From contig NZ_AP028155.1 of NCBI RefSeq assembly GCF_033096445.1, forward strand, positions 124,001 through 188,000: DNA of 64,000 nt. Direction: 5' to 3'. A program made the position numbers and the translations under genes. This DNA is from Butyricimonas faecihominis (GTDB lineage: Bacteria > Bacteroidota > Bacteroidia > Bacteroidales > Marinifilaceae). The notes under the pieces were generated by a model that saw only the letters and a list, made by a program, of their open reading frames with translations, did not search any database and was not told the DNA's origin. This document shows, piece after piece, positions 41,529 to 51,130 of the stretch. Positions within the stretch are counted from its first letter, which is position 1; every line of letters starts with the position of its first letter.

Positions 41529-42161
41529 TCATTTCTTTTTGTATCCTACGGGTTGCGTGTAGATAACGATGTGTTTTGCCGGGAGTCCGATGACTTTGGC
41601 TAATTCTTCCTTATCCACGGAACCGATGACCACGGTTGCCATATCTTTTGCTGCACATACCAAATAAACGGATTGTGCCATGTAGCCGGCATGGTGGTAA
41701 GAGTATTCTTTCTGGTGTTCTGGGTTCGTGATTCGCCCTTCCTTGTTATGGTCGGCCGTGTAGATAAAACACACGGGAGCGACACCCATGAAAGGTTGTG
41801 GACCACACTCTTTACGGAAATCTCCTTTCTTCACGAGTTCCAATTCGTGTTTCTCTGCGTTATAGCGGTAGATTCCATCTGCCGTGGCCACGTAAAGCAC
41901 CATTTCTTGCCAGTTGGTGGCGGTGGGAACTGTTCGTTTGCCGCTTTCCGGACGGTTAATACCGTTTGCGGCCCACACTAGGTCGGAAAGGTCTTGTAAG
42001 GATAGTTGTTTCGAGTCGAAATTACGGTCTGTTTGCCGTTCGTTCAAACAGTCCATGAGTGCTTTCCCCCCGCTCTTTTTCGGGGCGGGTAATTTGATGT
42101 TTTGGGCGCTGACTGCGCTGCCTAATACTGTTAGTACCAGCATTGTGATAATTGTTTTCAT
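41529..42161 (-). CDS. Secreted SagB-type nitroreductase-fold protein
   Basis: 210 residues with a signal peptide (ending near VSAQN). The nitroreductase fold is recognisable from LNERQTDRNFDSKQLSLQDL, LVWAANGINRP, AGYMAQSVYLVCAAKDM and VIGLPAKHIVIYTQPVGY, the pattern of the SagB/ThcOx-like members. They use FMN to oxidise or reduce small molecules. Export to the periplasm is typical for the Bacteroidota versions. Its ATG overlaps the stop of the upstream dehydrogenase by one base (TAATG), so the two genes are coupled. Confidence 0.85.
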   Translation of the reverse strand: MKTIITMLVLTVLGSAVSAQNIKLPAPKKSGGKALMDCLNERQTDRNFDSKQLSLQDLSDLVWAANGINRPESGKRTVPTATNWQEMVLYVATADGIYRYNAEKHELELVKKGDFRKECGPQPFMGVAPVCFIYTADHNKEGRITNPEHQKEYSYHHAGYMAQSVYLVCAAKDMATVVIGSVDKEELAKVIGLPAKHIVIYTQPVGYKKK

Positions 42162-43090
42162 TAATTTACAACATTAGTGGGTGTACCATTAAAGAAGTTC
42201 AGGATGTTATCAACAGCTTCCTGCCCGGTGGCAATGCGCGTGTCGATAGTGCCTGTAGCGTTGTGAGGGGCAAGGATCACGTTATCCAAGCCGTAGAGCA
42301 TTTCAGTAACATGGGGTTCATCCTCGAACACGTCCAAGGCGGCCCCGGCGATCGTTTTATTTTGTAAACAGATGGCTAATTCCTTCTCGTTAATGACAGC
42401 CCCGCGAGCGGTATTTACCAGAATGGCGGTCGGCTTCATCAATTCGATTTCCCGTTTCCCGATCATGTGGCGGGTTTCGTCCGTCAGCGGGGTATGGATG
42501 GAAACAAAATCCGATCTTTTCAGTAACGTGTCAAGATCGATTTTCTCGTATCCTTCTACTGTACTCCGACGATTGTAGTAAATAACATTCATACGGAATG
42601 CTTCTGCCAGTTTAGCCACTGTTTTACCAATATTTCCCATGCCGATAATTCCCAATGTGCGCCCTTCCAGCGTGAAACCGAGATTTTTCATAACGCCCCA
42701 CATGCTTTCTTTTTCAACCCGGATGCGGCGGTCACATTCGGTAATTCGGCGAGCTGCACTCAGCATGAGGCCCATGGCCATTTCTGCTGTCGGGAAACAT
42801 ACGGCTTTCGGGGTGTTACAAACAGCGATTCCTTTGGAACGGGCGAATTTGATGTCGATGTTGTTGTAACCGACACCGAAATTGCTAATTACTTTTAACT
42901 TTTTCCCGGCCTCGATAACCGCATTATCGATAGAACGGGTGAAGATGCCTAGAATAACGTCGTAATCCGGAACAAGTTTGATTAATTCTTCCGTGGTGAA
43001 ATACTCGCCTTCCGGCATTGTGATCGTGTGTTCTTTTCCCAGTTTGGCGAATGATTCGCGGGGAATGTTGTAAGTAACTAGAACTTTCAT
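42161..43090 (-). CDS. D-isomer-specific 2-hydroxyacid dehydrogenase
   Basis: 309 residues. A Rossmann NAD motif GMGNIGK (about 148-154) lies in the middle. The catalytic set is Arg in VNTARGAVINEKEL, Glu in DVFEDEPHV and His in LAPHNATGT. The N-terminal substrate domain includes KVISNFGVGYNNID. This family reduces 2-keto acids such as glyoxylate, hydroxypyruvate or phosphohydroxypyruvate; which one is not clear. SerA proteins with ACT domains are longer, so this is not a full-length SerA. It lies upstream of, and coupled to, the nitroreductase-like gene. Confidence 0.9.
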   Translation of the reverse strand: MKVLVTYNIPRESFAKLGKEHTITMPEGEYFTTEELIKLVPDYDVILGIFTRSIDNAVIEAGKKLKVISNFGVGYNNIDIKFARSKGIAVCNTPKAVCFPTAEMAMGLMLSAARRITECDRRIRVEKESMWGVMKNLGFTLEGRTLGIIGMGNIGKTVAKLAEAFRMNVIYYNRRSTVEGYEKIDLDTLLKRSDFVSIHTPLTDETRHMIGKREIELMKPTAILVNTARGAVINEKELAICLQNKTIAGAALDVFEDEPHVTEMLYGLDNVILAPHNATGTIDTRIATGQEAVDNILNFFNGTPTNVVN

Positions 43091-43114
43091 ATTTTTAATT
43101 TTAAACTTTAAACT

Positions 43115-44143
43115 CTAAACTTTTCTCAAACTCATTCGGGCATCTGCTGGGGCTTCCAAGCCGATAAACTGTGATGCCAAGTATTTGTAATATCCCGTAA
43201 CGGCAACCATCCCTGCGTTATCCAGCGAGAAACCCAACCGGGGGATGAAAACTTCCCAACCGAGGTGGGCGCCTTCGTCATACACGGCTTTTTGTAACCC
43301 GGAGTTGGCTGATACTCCGCCTCCAATGGCGATTTGTTTGATCCCGGTTTGTTTAGCGGCTTTTTTCAATTTGGCCATGAGAATATCAACGATCGTTTTT
43401 TGCAGTGATGCACAAAGATCATTGAGGTTATGTTGTATGAAATCCGGGTCGTTTTTGATTTCATCCCGGATGAAGTACAGAAACGAGGTTTTCAGCCCGC
43501 TAAAACTATAATCCAATCCGGGGATATTCGGTTTGTTGAACGTGAATCTTTCCGGGTTACCTTCTTTTGCCAAACGGTCGATTACCGGTCCTCCGGGATA
43601 AGAGAGGCCCATTACCTTGGCGCATTTGTCGTATGCTTCTCCCGCCGCGTCATCAATGGTCTGCCCGATAACTTCCATGTCTAGGTAGTCCCGTACGATG
43701 ATAATCTGCGAGTTTCCCCCGGACACGAGTAGGGTTAGGAACGGGAATTTCGGGTGACGGGATTCCACACCCGGTTCTTTGATGAAGTTCGCTAGGATGT
43801 GAGCCTGTAAATGGTTCACCTCGATCATGGGTATTTGTTTGGCAATAGCGAATCCTTTGGCAAAGGACGTTCCCACAAGGAGAGAACCCAGTAATCCGGG
43901 GCCTCTGGTAAAAGCCACTGCATTTACTTCATCTTCTGAGACTCCGGCTTGTTTTAAAGCTTGCGCTACCACCGGGATAATGTTTTGCTGGTGTGCCCGG
44001 GATGCTAATTCTGGTACGACTCCTCCGTAGGCCTCGTGAACCTTTTGACTGGCAATAACATTCGATAGCACAACCCCGTCTTTTAGTATAGCGGCCGAGG
44101 TGTCGTCGCAAGAAGATTCAATACCGAGAATTACAATGCCCAT
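43115..44143 (-). CDS. tsaD: tRNA N6-adenosine threonylcarbamoyltransferase
   Basis: 342 residues. Makes the t6A37 modification together with TsaB, TsaC and TsaE. Starts with GIESSCDDTSAAIL. The metal-binding HxxxH is in EVNHLQAHIL (about 111-115), and the glycine-rich nucleotide loops are LLVSGGNSQI, GLSYPGGP and AIGGGVSANSG. It ends in the short tail typical of the family. It is divergent from the TamB-like gene, an arrangement I recall as common in Bacteroidota. Confidence 0.97.
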   Translation of the reverse strand: MGIVILGIESSCDDTSAAILKDGVVLSNVIASQKVHEAYGGVVPELASRAHQQNIIPVVAQALKQAGVSEDEVNAVAFTRGPGLLGSLLVGTSFAKGFAIAKQIPMIEVNHLQAHILANFIKEPGVESRHPKFPFLTLLVSGGNSQIIIVRDYLDMEVIGQTIDDAAGEAYDKCAKVMGLSYPGGPVIDRLAKEGNPERFTFNKPNIPGLDYSFSGLKTSFLYFIRDEIKNDPDFIQHNLNDLCASLQKTIVDILMAKLKKAAKQTGIKQIAIGGGVSANSGLQKAVYDEGAHLGWEVFIPRLGFSLDNAGMVAVTGYYKYLASQFIGLEAPADARMSLRKV

Positions 44144-44380
44144 TTTAATTTCTTGATTTTAGATTTTAAATTTTAGATTGCATAATTCATGATTTGGTGA
44201 TTTTAGATTTAGTGATTATTAATCACGGAATCATTAAATCGGTCATCACGAAATTAATTCGTTTTACATTTTTCTTAATTTTCAATTATTAAGATGAAAT
44301 GTCCTGCAATATTAATAAATTTGCGTGCAAACTAAAATAATGACAGCATAAAAAAAATAATCTCCATATTATCTCGGTGT

Positions 44381-47300
44381 GTGATAGGATTGGTCTTTTT
44401 GGCCTTTGCTGCATACATGGCTTTAATGACCCCGTTTGTACAGACGAGGTTAGTGGATTATTTTACCCGTATTTTAGAGGAACGGACGGGAACCACGATT
44501 TCTATCGGACGGGTGGAATTCCGCCCGATAGAGTCATTGATTTTAAATGATGTGTTTGTTCGGGATTGTCGTCAAGATACGCTTGTGTTTTGCGAGCGAC
44601 TGGTGATGAAGGTGGATTCCGTGAGTTTCGTGAAAAGACGTTTCACGATTACGGAGGCTGCTTTCGAAAAAGCCAAGTTTAATTTATGGATCGAACGTAG
44701 GCAAGATGGAGGGGAGAGTCTTACAAACGTGGAACAGCTCATTAATTCTTTTTCATCTTCCAAGGTCGATACCGTGCCTCAAACCTCTTCGGGGTGGAAC
44801 GTGAATCTGACTCAGGTAATATTGAAAGATTGTCGTTTCCGGTATATCGAGAGCGATTATGAACCGACAGATTACGGGATTAACTGGACAGACGTGGAGT
44901 GTCAGAATCTGAACGTGCGTGTTTCAGGTATTGATTTTTCGAACAAGCAATATCGGGCTAAAGTTGCGGGACTTCGTTTCAAGGAAAAGTCCGGTTTCGA
45001 GGTGACCAATATGGGAGGGGAAGTCGTGGCGAGTGATGATAATTTGTTGATAACAAACACGTTTATACAGACAGAACGAAGTAAGGTTTATTTGGATACG
45101 TTGGAGTATAACTGGGTTCCGGAACACGATTACTGGCGTAATTTTACCACGAGGATGCAACAGCGTTACGTGTTTACCGATTCTAGGGTAAGTTTTGATG
45201 ATCTGTCGTATTTTAACGGGAAGTTATTGGGGATGCATAATACCGTTTTCGGTAGCGGGGTGGTCTTTAACACGATAAATAATCTGGAAGGGCGTGATTT
45301 AGAGATTTATTTGGGGGATAAAAGCGTGCTGCATGGTTCATTTGCATCGCACGGGTTACCTGCTTTTTTCGAAACGGATTTCAATATCGATTTCACGGAC
45401 ACGAAGGTGTCTCCACCGGAATTGGAGGCTATTTATATGCCTTGGCTTAGAAGTCATTACGTGAAAATACCGGAAATCTTGCATAAATATGATGTCTTTA
45501 CTTTTGACGGGAATTTTCAGGGAAAGATTGAGGACTTTGCTGTTAAGGCTCGTACCACGACTCCCGGAATGGTGGGAAGCGTGCTTTTTAATTGCGTGAT
45601 GGACAGTATCGGGGATATTCGTTACGATGGTTGGTTCGGTTTAGGACAGGTGCAATTCGGATTTCTCACGGAACAATCCTTTTTGGGTAGAGGGTCATTT
45701 TTCGGGAAGTTTGATGGGGTGTTGGGTGATACAATTTCTCGATTTAATTTGTCGAGTAATGTACGTCGTTTGCAGTTATATGATAAGGAAATTCGGGATA
45801 TTCGCTTGACATTGGGAACGGAAGGTGAACACTTGTATTTACTTTCTTCCGTGAAAAATGATAGTTTGCAGGCTGATGTTCTTTTGGATTATATTATGGG
45901 CGACACGTTGAGTTTGGCAAAGACTGAAGGCTATGTGAACGTGCGTCGGTGGGATTCGTGGGCTCCCTCTGTTTTTGGGGAGAGAGAGTCTGTTGAATTT
46001 GATTTTAGCGGTACTTTGAAGCAAAGTGAGGATAATTGCTGGGTGGAATTGCTGGTGCCGGGGTTGAAGTACGAGAACAGTAGGGGAACGTGGAGTACCG
46101 ATTCCTTAAAATTTTCCACGACTATACTGGGAGAGTACAGTTTCACTCAATTGCAGTCGGATGTGGCGGACGTGACGATGGAAGGTTTCTTCCATTCCTT
46201 GGAAGTGACGGATTTGTGGAATAGTTTTTTGGTAAGTTATTTGCCCGACTATAAGTATGCTGTTGACAAGGCTTTGCCGGAGGGTACGAGCCTGATGCTG
46301 GATGTGCATTTAAATGACATTAATCCTTTTTTGAAGGTGGCTTACCCGCAACTGAAATTGTCCCGGGGTGGGAACTTGGCCTGTGAGTATCATTATGCCG
46401 ATCGTCAAGTAGAGTTGTCTTTGGAGGCAGATACAATTTCCTATGGTGATTTTAAATTACGTGATTCCCGAATGAAACTGAATGGGGACGGGATAAACTT
46501 GCACTGCACGTATTCTGCTGATGAATTGAGATATATGAATTTCGGGAAGTTGTATAATGTGCGGAACGTGATAGAAGTAAACACGAATAACGTGAGCGAG
46601 CGTCTGACTTGGTGTAATTGGGAGAGGGAGAGTTATAGCGGGTCGTTTGCAGCTAACTTGCGTTTGTTGAAATACGGAGACCGCCATTTAACCCAAGTGT
46701 TTATTCATCCGAGTACGTTTGTTATGGCGGATAGTACATGGCACGTGGCACGTTCCATGATTTTGAAGGAGGACAATAATATTTTCGTGAATAATTTTGA
46801 AATCAACCGGGGCGAACAGCGTTTTCGTTTATGGGGACGGGTGACGGATAATCCTCGTGATGTTCTTTCTTTGGAGTTTCATGATTTCAGTTTGACCGAG
46901 TTTAACAAGATCCTTTTTGATAATAAATTACAACTTTTCGGTCAGGTAAATGGTGAAGTGAAGATTCGAGATTTGTATAATGATAATTTGATATATGCCA
47001 ACGTGAATGTGGATCAGTGGGGAGTTAACCGGGATACATTAGGGGTACTGGATTTGAATTCTCGTTGGGACGCGTTGAATAGTGCTTTGGAGATAAGCAT
47101 GGTTAACCGGATGAAGGAGAGAACCCCGATCGGGGTATTCGGGTATTATAAGCCTTCTACGGATAGTTTGAACGTGAATCTGGAGCTTTCCAAGATCGAG
47201 GTGAATTATCTGGCCGGTTATTTCCCCGATATGTTGAAAGGTGGTGAGGGTACGATCTCGGGTAATCTGGTTATGAAGGGGACAACACAAAAAGCCTCGG

Positions 47301-48817
47301 TTGACGGTTTTCTGGAAATGGATTCCGTGGCGCTTACGGTAGCCGGATTGAACACGGCGTTTAAAGTCGATGAGCGTTTACCCGTGAAGAATAATCGGGT
47401 CGTGCTGGATAATTTCAAGATATATGATGCCAAGGGACACGCGTCGGTTTGTTCGGGGTATTACGATCTGAATTCGAATTTATACGACGTGTCGCTTAAA
47501 TTTAATAATTTTCGGGTGTTGAATACCAAGGCAAACCAGAATGAAGCATTTTACGGGCAACTGTATATCACGGGACAGACCCGGATGAATAATTTGTCCG
47601 GGGACGGGGCTTTATCCGTGAATCTAAAACCGGAAGCGCATTCCGTACTTTACATTCCATTGACTTCCGCGTTGACGGAGGAAGATGGGAGTTTCCTACA
47701 TTTTATAAATAATCGTCAGGCAGATGAGGGACGGCGTGCGGAAGAAGAGCGTTCTTCACTGGTTTCTAATTTTGATTTGAATGCTAATATCGAGATCAAT
47801 AATAATCTGGAGGTTCAGATTATTTTCGACCCCACGATCGGGGATATTTTGAAAACGGTGGGAAGTGGTAATCTGCGTTTCGGTTTGGGGAAAGATAACG
47901 AGTTGGATATGTTCGGGGAGTATAAGATCGAGAAAGGGGATTACTTGTTCACGTTGAGTAATTTGATTAATAAGAAGTTCGTGCTTAACCCCGGGGGAAG
48001 TATCAGGTGGAATGGCTCGCCGTATGATGCCACAATCGACGTGAGTGCTATATATAATTTACGTACTTCTTTGAGTGATTTGCTTGCCGGAACTACGACG
48101 ACGGTGGATAAGACAACGAAAGTGCCTGTTGAGTGCGAGTTGAAGTTGGGGGAGAATCTGATGAACCCGAACGTGCAGTTCGGCATTAATTTCCCTTCTC
48201 TCGACGTGCAGATGCGAAGTCTGATGCAGAGCTTTTTTTCCAGTCAGGACGAGATTAATAAACAGATGTTTTCTTTGTTGATATTGAACAAGTTCTATAC
48301 TCCGGATTATATTGATAAGGATGCCGAACTGGAGGAACGGAATGCAGGTTACCAGATGGGAGTGACGACAGCGAGTGAGTTGTTGTCAAATCAACTATCT
48401 CGTTGGTTATCGCAGATCAGTAATAATTTTGATATTGGTTTTTCTTACCGTCCGGGTGATCAGGTGACGACAAACGAGTTCGAGCTGGCCTTGTCGACCC
48501 AGATCTGGAATAACCGGGTGACGATTTCTGCCAATGGTAACATGATGGAGAAAGCAAAGACTAATTCCAACACGTCAATCACGGGTGATTTTGACGTGGA
48601 TGTGAAATTAAATCGTCAGGGGACGCTGCATCTGAAGGCCTATTCGCATACAGACGAGAAGATTACCTATAATGCGACCGAGACCGTGCAAGGTGTCGGT
48701 GTCTCTTATCAAGAGACTTTTGATACCTTCCGAGAGTTATTCCGTAAATACTTGGCTATTTTTAAGCGGAAAAAACAATCGACGTCTCCCGTGCAATCTT
48801 CTGATAATAAGCAGTAA
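44381..48817 (+). CDS. TamB-like translocation/assembly protein
   Basis: 1478 residues as drawn. A signal-anchor helix at the start is followed by a very long run of beta-strands and the C-terminal TamB (DUF490) domain (about 1080-1440). The latter includes FDLNANIEINNNLEVQIIFD, GDYLFTLSNLINKKF and SYRPGDQVTTNEFELALS. TamB-like proteins bridge the periplasm and move lipids or outer-membrane proteins. The start is odd: GTG at 44381 is the first usable codon, but the in-frame codons before it read IKKIISILSRC, a typical basic lead-in to the membrane helix, with no ATG. An ATG at 44340 is out of frame and stops after three codons. Confidence 0.85.
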   Translation: MIGLVFLAFAAYMALMTPFVQTRLVDYFTRILEERTGTTISIGRVEFRPIESLILNDVFVRDCRQDTLVFCERLVMKVDSVSFVKRRFTITEAAFEKAKFNLWIERRQDGGESLTNVEQLINSFSSSKVDTVPQTSSGWNVNLTQVILKDCRFRYIESDYEPTDYGINWTDVECQNLNVRVSGIDFSNKQYRAKVAGLRFKEKSGFEVTNMGGEVVASDDNLLITNTFIQTERSKVYLDTLEYNWVPEHDYWRNFTTRMQQRYVFTDSRVSFDDLSYFNGKLLGMHNTVFGSGVVFNTINNLEGRDLEIYLGDKSVLHGSFASHGLPAFFETDFNIDFTDTKVSPPELEAIYMPWLRSHYVKIPEILHKYDVFTFDGNFQGKIEDFAVKARTTTPGMVGSVLFNCVMDSIGDIRYDGWFGLGQVQFGFLTEQSFLGRGSFFGKFDGVLGDTISRFNLSSNVRRLQLYDKEIRDIRLTLGTEGEHLYLLSSVKNDSLQADVLLDYIMGDTLSLAKTEGYVNVRRWDSWAPSVFGERESVEFDFSGTLKQSEDNCWVELLVPGLKYENSRGTWSTDSLKFSTTILGEYSFTQLQSDVADVTMEGFFHSLEVTDLWNSFLVSYLPDYKYAVDKALPEGTSLMLDVHLNDINPFLKVAYPQLKLSRGGNLACEYHYADRQVELSLEADTISYGDFKLRDSRMKLNGDGINLHCTYSADELRYMNFGKLYNVRNVIEVNTNNVSERLTWCNWERESYSGSFAANLRLLKYGDRHLTQVFIHPSTFVMADSTWHVARSMILKEDNNIFVNNFEINRGEQRFRLWGRVTDNPRDVLSLEFHDFSLTEFNKILFDNKLQLFGQVNGEVKIRDLYNDNLIYANVNVDQWGVNRDTLGVLDLNSRWDALNSALEISMVNRMKERTPIGVFGYYKPSTDSLNVNLELSKIEVNYLAGYFPDMLKGGEGTISGNLVMKGTTQKASVDGFLEMDSVALTVAGLNTAFKVDERLPVKNNRVVLDNFKIYDAKGHASVCSGYYDLNSNLYDVSLKFNNFRVLNTKANQNEAFYGQLYITGQTRMNNLSGDGALSVNLKPEAHSVLYIPLTSALTEEDGSFLHFINNRQADEGRRAEEERSSLVSNFDLNANIEINNNLEVQIIFDPTIGDILKTVGSGNLRFGLGKDNELDMFGEYKIEKGDYLFTLSNLINKKFVLNPGGSIRWNGSPYDATIDVSAIYNLRTSLSDLLAGTTTTVDKTTKVPVECELKLGENLMNPNVQFGINFPSLDVQMRSLMQSFFSSQDEINKQMFSLLILNKFYTPDYIDKDAELEERNAGYQMGVTTASELLSNQLSRWLSQISNNFDIGFSYRPGDQVTTNEFELALSTQIWNNRVTISANGNMMEKAKTNSNTSITGDFDVDVKLNRQGTLHLKAYSHTDEKITYNATETVQGVGVSYQETFDTFRELFRKYLAIFKRKKQSTSPVQSSDNKQ

Positions 48818-48933
48818 TTTTCATTTCCAATTTTTCATTTTTAATTTTCCATTCTTTGTCATTGTTTTTTTGATTTTTTTTCATCAAATTGTGCTCGTTA
48901 CGTGAAAACGTCGAACCTAACTAAAATTATATC

Positions 48934-50154
48934 ATGAAAAAAATGACCGAACAAGAGTACATGGACCGCGAGGCCCAATACGGTGCTCACAATTACCATC
49001 CACTTCCCGTGGTGTTAGAAAAAGGAGAAGGTATTTACGTGTGGGATGTTAACGGAAAGCGTTATTTCGATTTCCTGTCGGCTTATTCTGCCGTGAATCA
49101 AGGACACTGCCACCCGAAGATTGTAGAGGCAATGACGGAGCAAGCCAAAAAGTTGGCTTTGACTTCCCGGGCTTTCTATAATAACGTGCTGGGTGAATGG
49201 GAAGAATATATCACCAAATATTTCGGGTACGATAAGGTGCTACCGATGAATAGTGGTGCTGAGGCTGACGAGACTGCTTTGAAATTATGCCGTCGTTGGG
49301 GATATGACGTGAAGGGAATCCCTGCCGATCAAGCTAAGATTATTGTTTGTGATAATAATTTCCATGGGCGTACGATCACGATTGTTACGCTTTCTAACGA
49401 TCCTTCTTCTTATGCTGGATTCGGACCTTTCACTCCCGGATTCGTGAGAATACCGTATGATGATATTCCTGCTTTGGAAGAGGCGTTGAAAGACCCGAAC
49501 GTGGCCGGATTCCTGTTAGAACCGATTCAAGGCGAGGCTGGTGTTTATGTACCGCATGAAGGATATTTGAAAAAAGCGTATGATTTGTGTAAGGCTCATA
49601 ACGTGTTGTTTATGGCTGACGAAGTGCAGACCGGTATTGCCCGCACGGGTAGAATGCTGGCGTGTGATCACGAGGGGGTGCGTCCGGACGTTTTGATCCT
49701 AGGTAAAGCTATTTCCGGAGGATTAATGCCTGTTTCCTGCGTGTTGGCAGATGACGAGATCATGTTGACCATTAAGCCGGGAGAACATGGTTCGACTTAC
49801 GGGGGAAATCCCATCGCGGCCAAAGTGTCTATGGCTGCTTTACAGGTAATCAAGGATGAGAAACTGGAAGAGAATGCCGAAAGATTGGGTAAGATTTTCC
49901 GGGAGAGAATGAAAGCGATTAAATCCGATATGGTGGAACTTGTCCGCGGTAAAGGTTTGCTGAATGCGGTGGTAATTACCCCGAAGAATGGTAAAACGGC
50001 TTGGGATGTATGTTTGAAGTTACGTGACAACGGTTTGTTAGCTAAACCGACTCACGAGCATATTATTCGTTTCGCCCCGCCTTTGGTTATCAATGAAGAG
50101 CAATTGATTGAAGCGATAGGTATCATCGAGAAAACATTAAAAGAGTTCGAGTAG
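48934..50154 (+). CDS. rocD: Ornithine aminotransferase
   Basis: 406 residues of the class III PLP aminotransferase fold. The N-terminus [17 protein letters not shown] is typical of ornithine-delta-aminotransferase. [45 protein letters not shown] and [15 protein letters not shown] (Schiff-base Lys) are all in place. It converts ornithine and 2-oxoglutarate to glutamate semialdehyde and glutamate. Own terminator at 50177. Confidence 0.95.
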   Translation: MKKMTEQEYMDREAQYGAHNYHPLPVVLEKGEGIYVWDVNGKRYFDFLSAYSAVNQGHCHPKIVEAMTEQAKKLALTSRAFYNNVLGEWEEYITKYFGYDKVLPMNSGAEADETALKLCRRWGYDVKGIPADQAKIIVCDNNFHGRTITIVTLSNDPSSYAGFGPFTPGFVRIPYDDIPALEEALKDPNVAGFLLEPIQGEAGVYVPHEGYLKKAYDLCKAHNVLFMADEVQTGIARTGRMLACDHEGVRPDVLILGKAISGGLMPVSCVLADDEIMLTIKPGEHGSTYGGNPIAAKVSMAALQVIKDEKLEENAERLGKIFRERMKAIKSDMVELVRGKGLLNAVVITPKNGKTAWDVCLKLRDNGLLAKPTHEHIIRFAPPLVINEEQLIEAIGIIEKTLKEFE

Positions 50155-50176
50155 GCGGATTTGAATTTATTATTAG

Positions 50177-50222
50177 GCATCTTTTCATGATCACGAGTTT
50201 GATCTTGGAAAGATGCTTTTTT
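50177..50222 (+). terminator. Rho-independent terminator of rocD
   Basis: GCATCTTT (50177-50184) pairs perfectly with AAAGATGC (50209-50216); an inner GATC/GATC pair tightens the loop, and TTTTTT follows. Confidence 0.85.
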
Positions 50223-50258
50223 ATATAGTCCAACAATAGCGTATATTATTTCTTTAAA

Positions 50259-50290
50259 TTGTGAAAAGTTTATTTTTCCGCGTATATTTG
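50259..50290 (+). promoter_or_regulatory. Promoter of the second ECF sigma gene
   Basis: TTG at 50259-50261, a 21-bp spacer and TATATTTG at 50283-50290; the sigma ATG follows 22 bp later. The -7 box is the same as that of the first sigma gene. Confidence 0.7.
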
Positions 50291-50312
50291 TTTTATTAAA
50301 TATCCCTCTTAT

Positions 50313-50870
50313 ATGTCAATAGATTTCGATTCATTATTGGAAGGCGTTAATAAAAAAGATATGCGGGCGTGGGAAGAGCTTTATGCAAGGTATTATGCCG
50401 TGTTGTGTTCTTACGTGAACAATATCTTGCGGGATCGGGATCAGGCTCAGGACATTGTACAGGATGTTTTGGTGGCTATCTGGAAATCTTCCAAGCAGTT
50501 TGGGGATATGAAGGAACTGACTTCTTATTTATATCGTTCTTGTTATAACAATGCGTTGATTTATAAGCGTAATGTTCAAATCCGTAAGGGTATAGAACAA
50601 AAGATCGTATTGGAGGCTGAGGTGGAATTTTCTGACGAGATCTTTGCTATTACCGTGAGGGATGAGTTATTGAGACAGTTGTATTGTTATATCAAGGAAT
50701 TACCGGATGGTGCAAGGGAAATAATGGAATTAAGTATTTTGGGGTTGTCCGGGCCTGAAATTGCAGAAAAGTTAGGGATCACGATTCACACCGTGAAAAC
50801 ACAGAAAAGTAGGAGCTTCAAGTATTTACGAGAGAAGTTGAAAGATTCCGTGCTGTTATTTTTAATTTGA
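50313..50870 (+). CDS. ECF sigma factor, FecI-like (cluster 2)
   Basis: 185 residues. Region 2 has YYAVLCSYVNNILRDRDQAQ and DIVQDVLVAIWKSSKQF; region 4 has LPDGAREIMELSILGLSGPE and IAEKLGITIHTVKTQKSRSF. It is a clear paralog of the factor at 7669, with the same SIDFDSLLEGVNKKD-like start. A 260-bp gap, longer than in cluster 1, separates it from its anti-sigma gene. Confidence 0.93.
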   Translation: MSIDFDSLLEGVNKKDMRAWEELYARYYAVLCSYVNNILRDRDQAQDIVQDVLVAIWKSSKQFGDMKELTSYLYRSCYNNALIYKRNVQIRKGIEQKIVLEAEVEFSDEIFAITVRDELLRQLYCYIKELPDGAREIMELSILGLSGPEIAEKLGITIHTVKTQKSRSFKYLREKLKDSVLLFLI

Positions 50871-51073
50871 CCGAAATTTTTTATCGTTTTTGTCATACTC
50901 TTTATGACTTCATGTATTATACAATTAAACGATCGTTTTTTTATTGTCAACAAAACGCTTAATATCTCGTTTTTTGCCTTTTCTCATGTTTCTCACAACC
51001 AAACAGTTACTTTTTTCAAAAACTAATATTGGCTTATCCGTCATTTCTATTAAGAAACGATCCATTATTGATA

Positions 51074-51093
51074 TTTCGAGTTTTTTCTCGAAA
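51074..51093. promoter_or_regulatory. Hairpin in the sigma-fecR gap, cluster 2
   Basis: TTTCGAG and CTCGAAA form a perfect 7-bp stem around TTTTTT, about 40 bp before the anti-sigma start. The remaining 260-bp gap (50871-51130) is A+T-rich with no supported gene; an 87-codon reverse frame across it overlaps fecR and looks accidental. Confidence 0.45.
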
Positions 51094-51130
51094 TCGTGGT
51101 AAATGCTTGGATGATATAAATTAATAGAAG

